Part shown: positions 6,005 through 6,414 of the stretch, in pieces
How positions within the stretch are numbered: position 1 is the first letter of the stretch
How the letters are laid out: every line of letters starts with the position of its first letter
NCBI GenBank assembly: GCA_955652195.1
Contig: CATPBC010000263.1
Coordinates: 1 to 6,414 of the forward strand
Source of the DNA: an uncultured Xanthobacteraceae bacterium
Lineage (GTDB): Bacteria; Pseudomonadota; Alphaproteobacteria; Rhizobiales; Xanthobacteraceae
Reading direction: 5' to 3'
Length of the DNA stretch: 6,414 bases
Notes under the pieces: generated by a model
What the model was told of the DNA's origin: nothing
The model's database searches: none
What the model saw: the letters and a program-made list of their open reading frames with translations, nothing else
Translations under genes and position numbers: made by a program

Positions 6005-6068
6005 GGCCGTAAATTAACCGCATGAACAAACGTTATGAAGCGGCGCCTTTCAGCGTAGGATTCCCTGG

Positions 6069-6414
6069 ATGCTCGTTATTCCGTTTCCGGCGATCAATCC
6101 GGTTCTGATTTCCATCGGTCCGTTTGCGGTGCGCTGGTACGCGCTCGCCTATATCGTCGGGATTATCGCCGGCTGGCTTTACGCGCGCGCCATCATTGCG
6201 TCCGAAAGGCTCTGGGGCGGTCGGGCGCCGTTCACGGTGACCGATTTCGACGATTTTGTCATTTGGATCACGATCGGCATCATTCTCGGCGGCCGCATTG
6301 GTTATGTGCTGTTCTATAACTTCGCGCATTTTGCCGCCAATCCGATCGAGATTCTGCAGCTCTGGAACGGCGGGATGTCGTTCCACGGCGGCGTTGTCGG
6401 CTGCATCCTCGCCG
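6069..6414 (+). CDS. lgt: Prolipoprotein diacylglyceryl transferase, N-terminal part (runs off right edge)
   Basis: The first 115 residues of Lgt are present. Lgt is the inner-membrane enzyme that transfers diacylglycerol from phosphatidylglycerol to the lipobox cysteine of prolipoproteins, the first step of lipoprotein maturation. The ATG at 6069 follows AGGA with 8-nt spacing. The visible part shows the family opening [28 protein letters not shown], a first membrane helix (about 22-42), and a second around 62-84 containing [11 protein letters not shown]. The hallmark [14 protein letters not shown] (98-111) follows, whose His-Gly-Gly is part of the catalytic region. Later conserved segments lie beyond the window, so intactness cannot be judged. 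It is transcribed divergently from ubiK. Confidence 0.96.
   Translation, partial: MLVIPFPAINPVLISIGPFAVRWYALAYIVGIIAGWLYARAIIASERLWGGRAPFTVTDFDDFVIWITIGIILGGRIGYVLFYNFAHFAANPIEILQLWNGGMSFHGGVVGCILA

Noticed and set aside
6022..6108. 28-codon ORF starting ATGAACAAACGT upstream of and overlapping lgt
   Set aside because: It has no ribosome binding site, is out of frame with lgt and has no leader-peptide pattern such as a run of one amino acid codon.
6033..6386. 117-codon minus-strand frame opposite lgt
   Set aside because: It is antisense to clear Lgt sequence; the composition (Arg, Asn, Asp, Pro) looks like a shadow of a hydrophobic protein.

Overview
This window looks like ordinary chromosome from a GC-rich alphaproteobacterium, most likely Hyphomicrobiales (a Bradyrhizobium- or Pseudolabrys-like lineage). 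That placement rests on three things: the rplY-pth-ychF gene order, the ubiK/lgt divergent pair, and small secreted proteins of a type I recall from that order. The genus cannot be fixed by reading alone.

Layout. Bases 1-197 (minus) hold the N-terminus of a small exported protein that runs off the left edge. Bases 296-895 (minus) encode a 199-aa secreted Ala/Pro/Val-rich protein with YGYS/LYD repeats. Its upstream region contains a good match to a general-stress sigma EcfG promoter. Bases 1135-2352 (minus) encode a 405-aa major facilitator transporter of the fosmidomycin-resistance type. It is divergent from a 99-aa DUF4282-type membrane protein at 2529-2828 (plus), and the spacer between them carries overlapping inverted repeats that could be an operator. 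The DUF4282 gene converges on a three-gene minus-strand cluster: rplY (5388-4636, long form of ribosomal protein L25), pth (4615-3986, peptidyl-tRNA hydrolase) and ychF (3969-2863, ribosome-associated ATPase). The gaps inside it are only 20 and 16 nt, and a convincing sigma-70 type promoter lies upstream of rplY at 5471-5499. Bases 5560-5883 (minus) encode UbiK, the BMFP coiled-coil factor of ubiquinone synthesis. Lgt, the lipoprotein diacylglyceryl transferase, starts divergently at 6069 and runs off the right edge.

How the genes work together. The rplY-pth-ychF cluster is a translation module covering a 5S rRNA-binding protein, recycling of peptidyl-tRNA and a ribosome-binding ATPase. UbiK and Lgt are membrane-linked housekeeping functions. 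The left-hand genes (two exported proteins and the transporter) are envelope or accessory functions.

No gene-free stretch exceeds 300 bases; the longest spacer is 896-1134. I found no RNA gene, CRISPR array, insertion sequence or phage gene, and no convincing undescribed system. The points most worth checking are the EcfG-like promoter, the divergent operator candidate at 2451-2488 and the repeat-built tail of L25.
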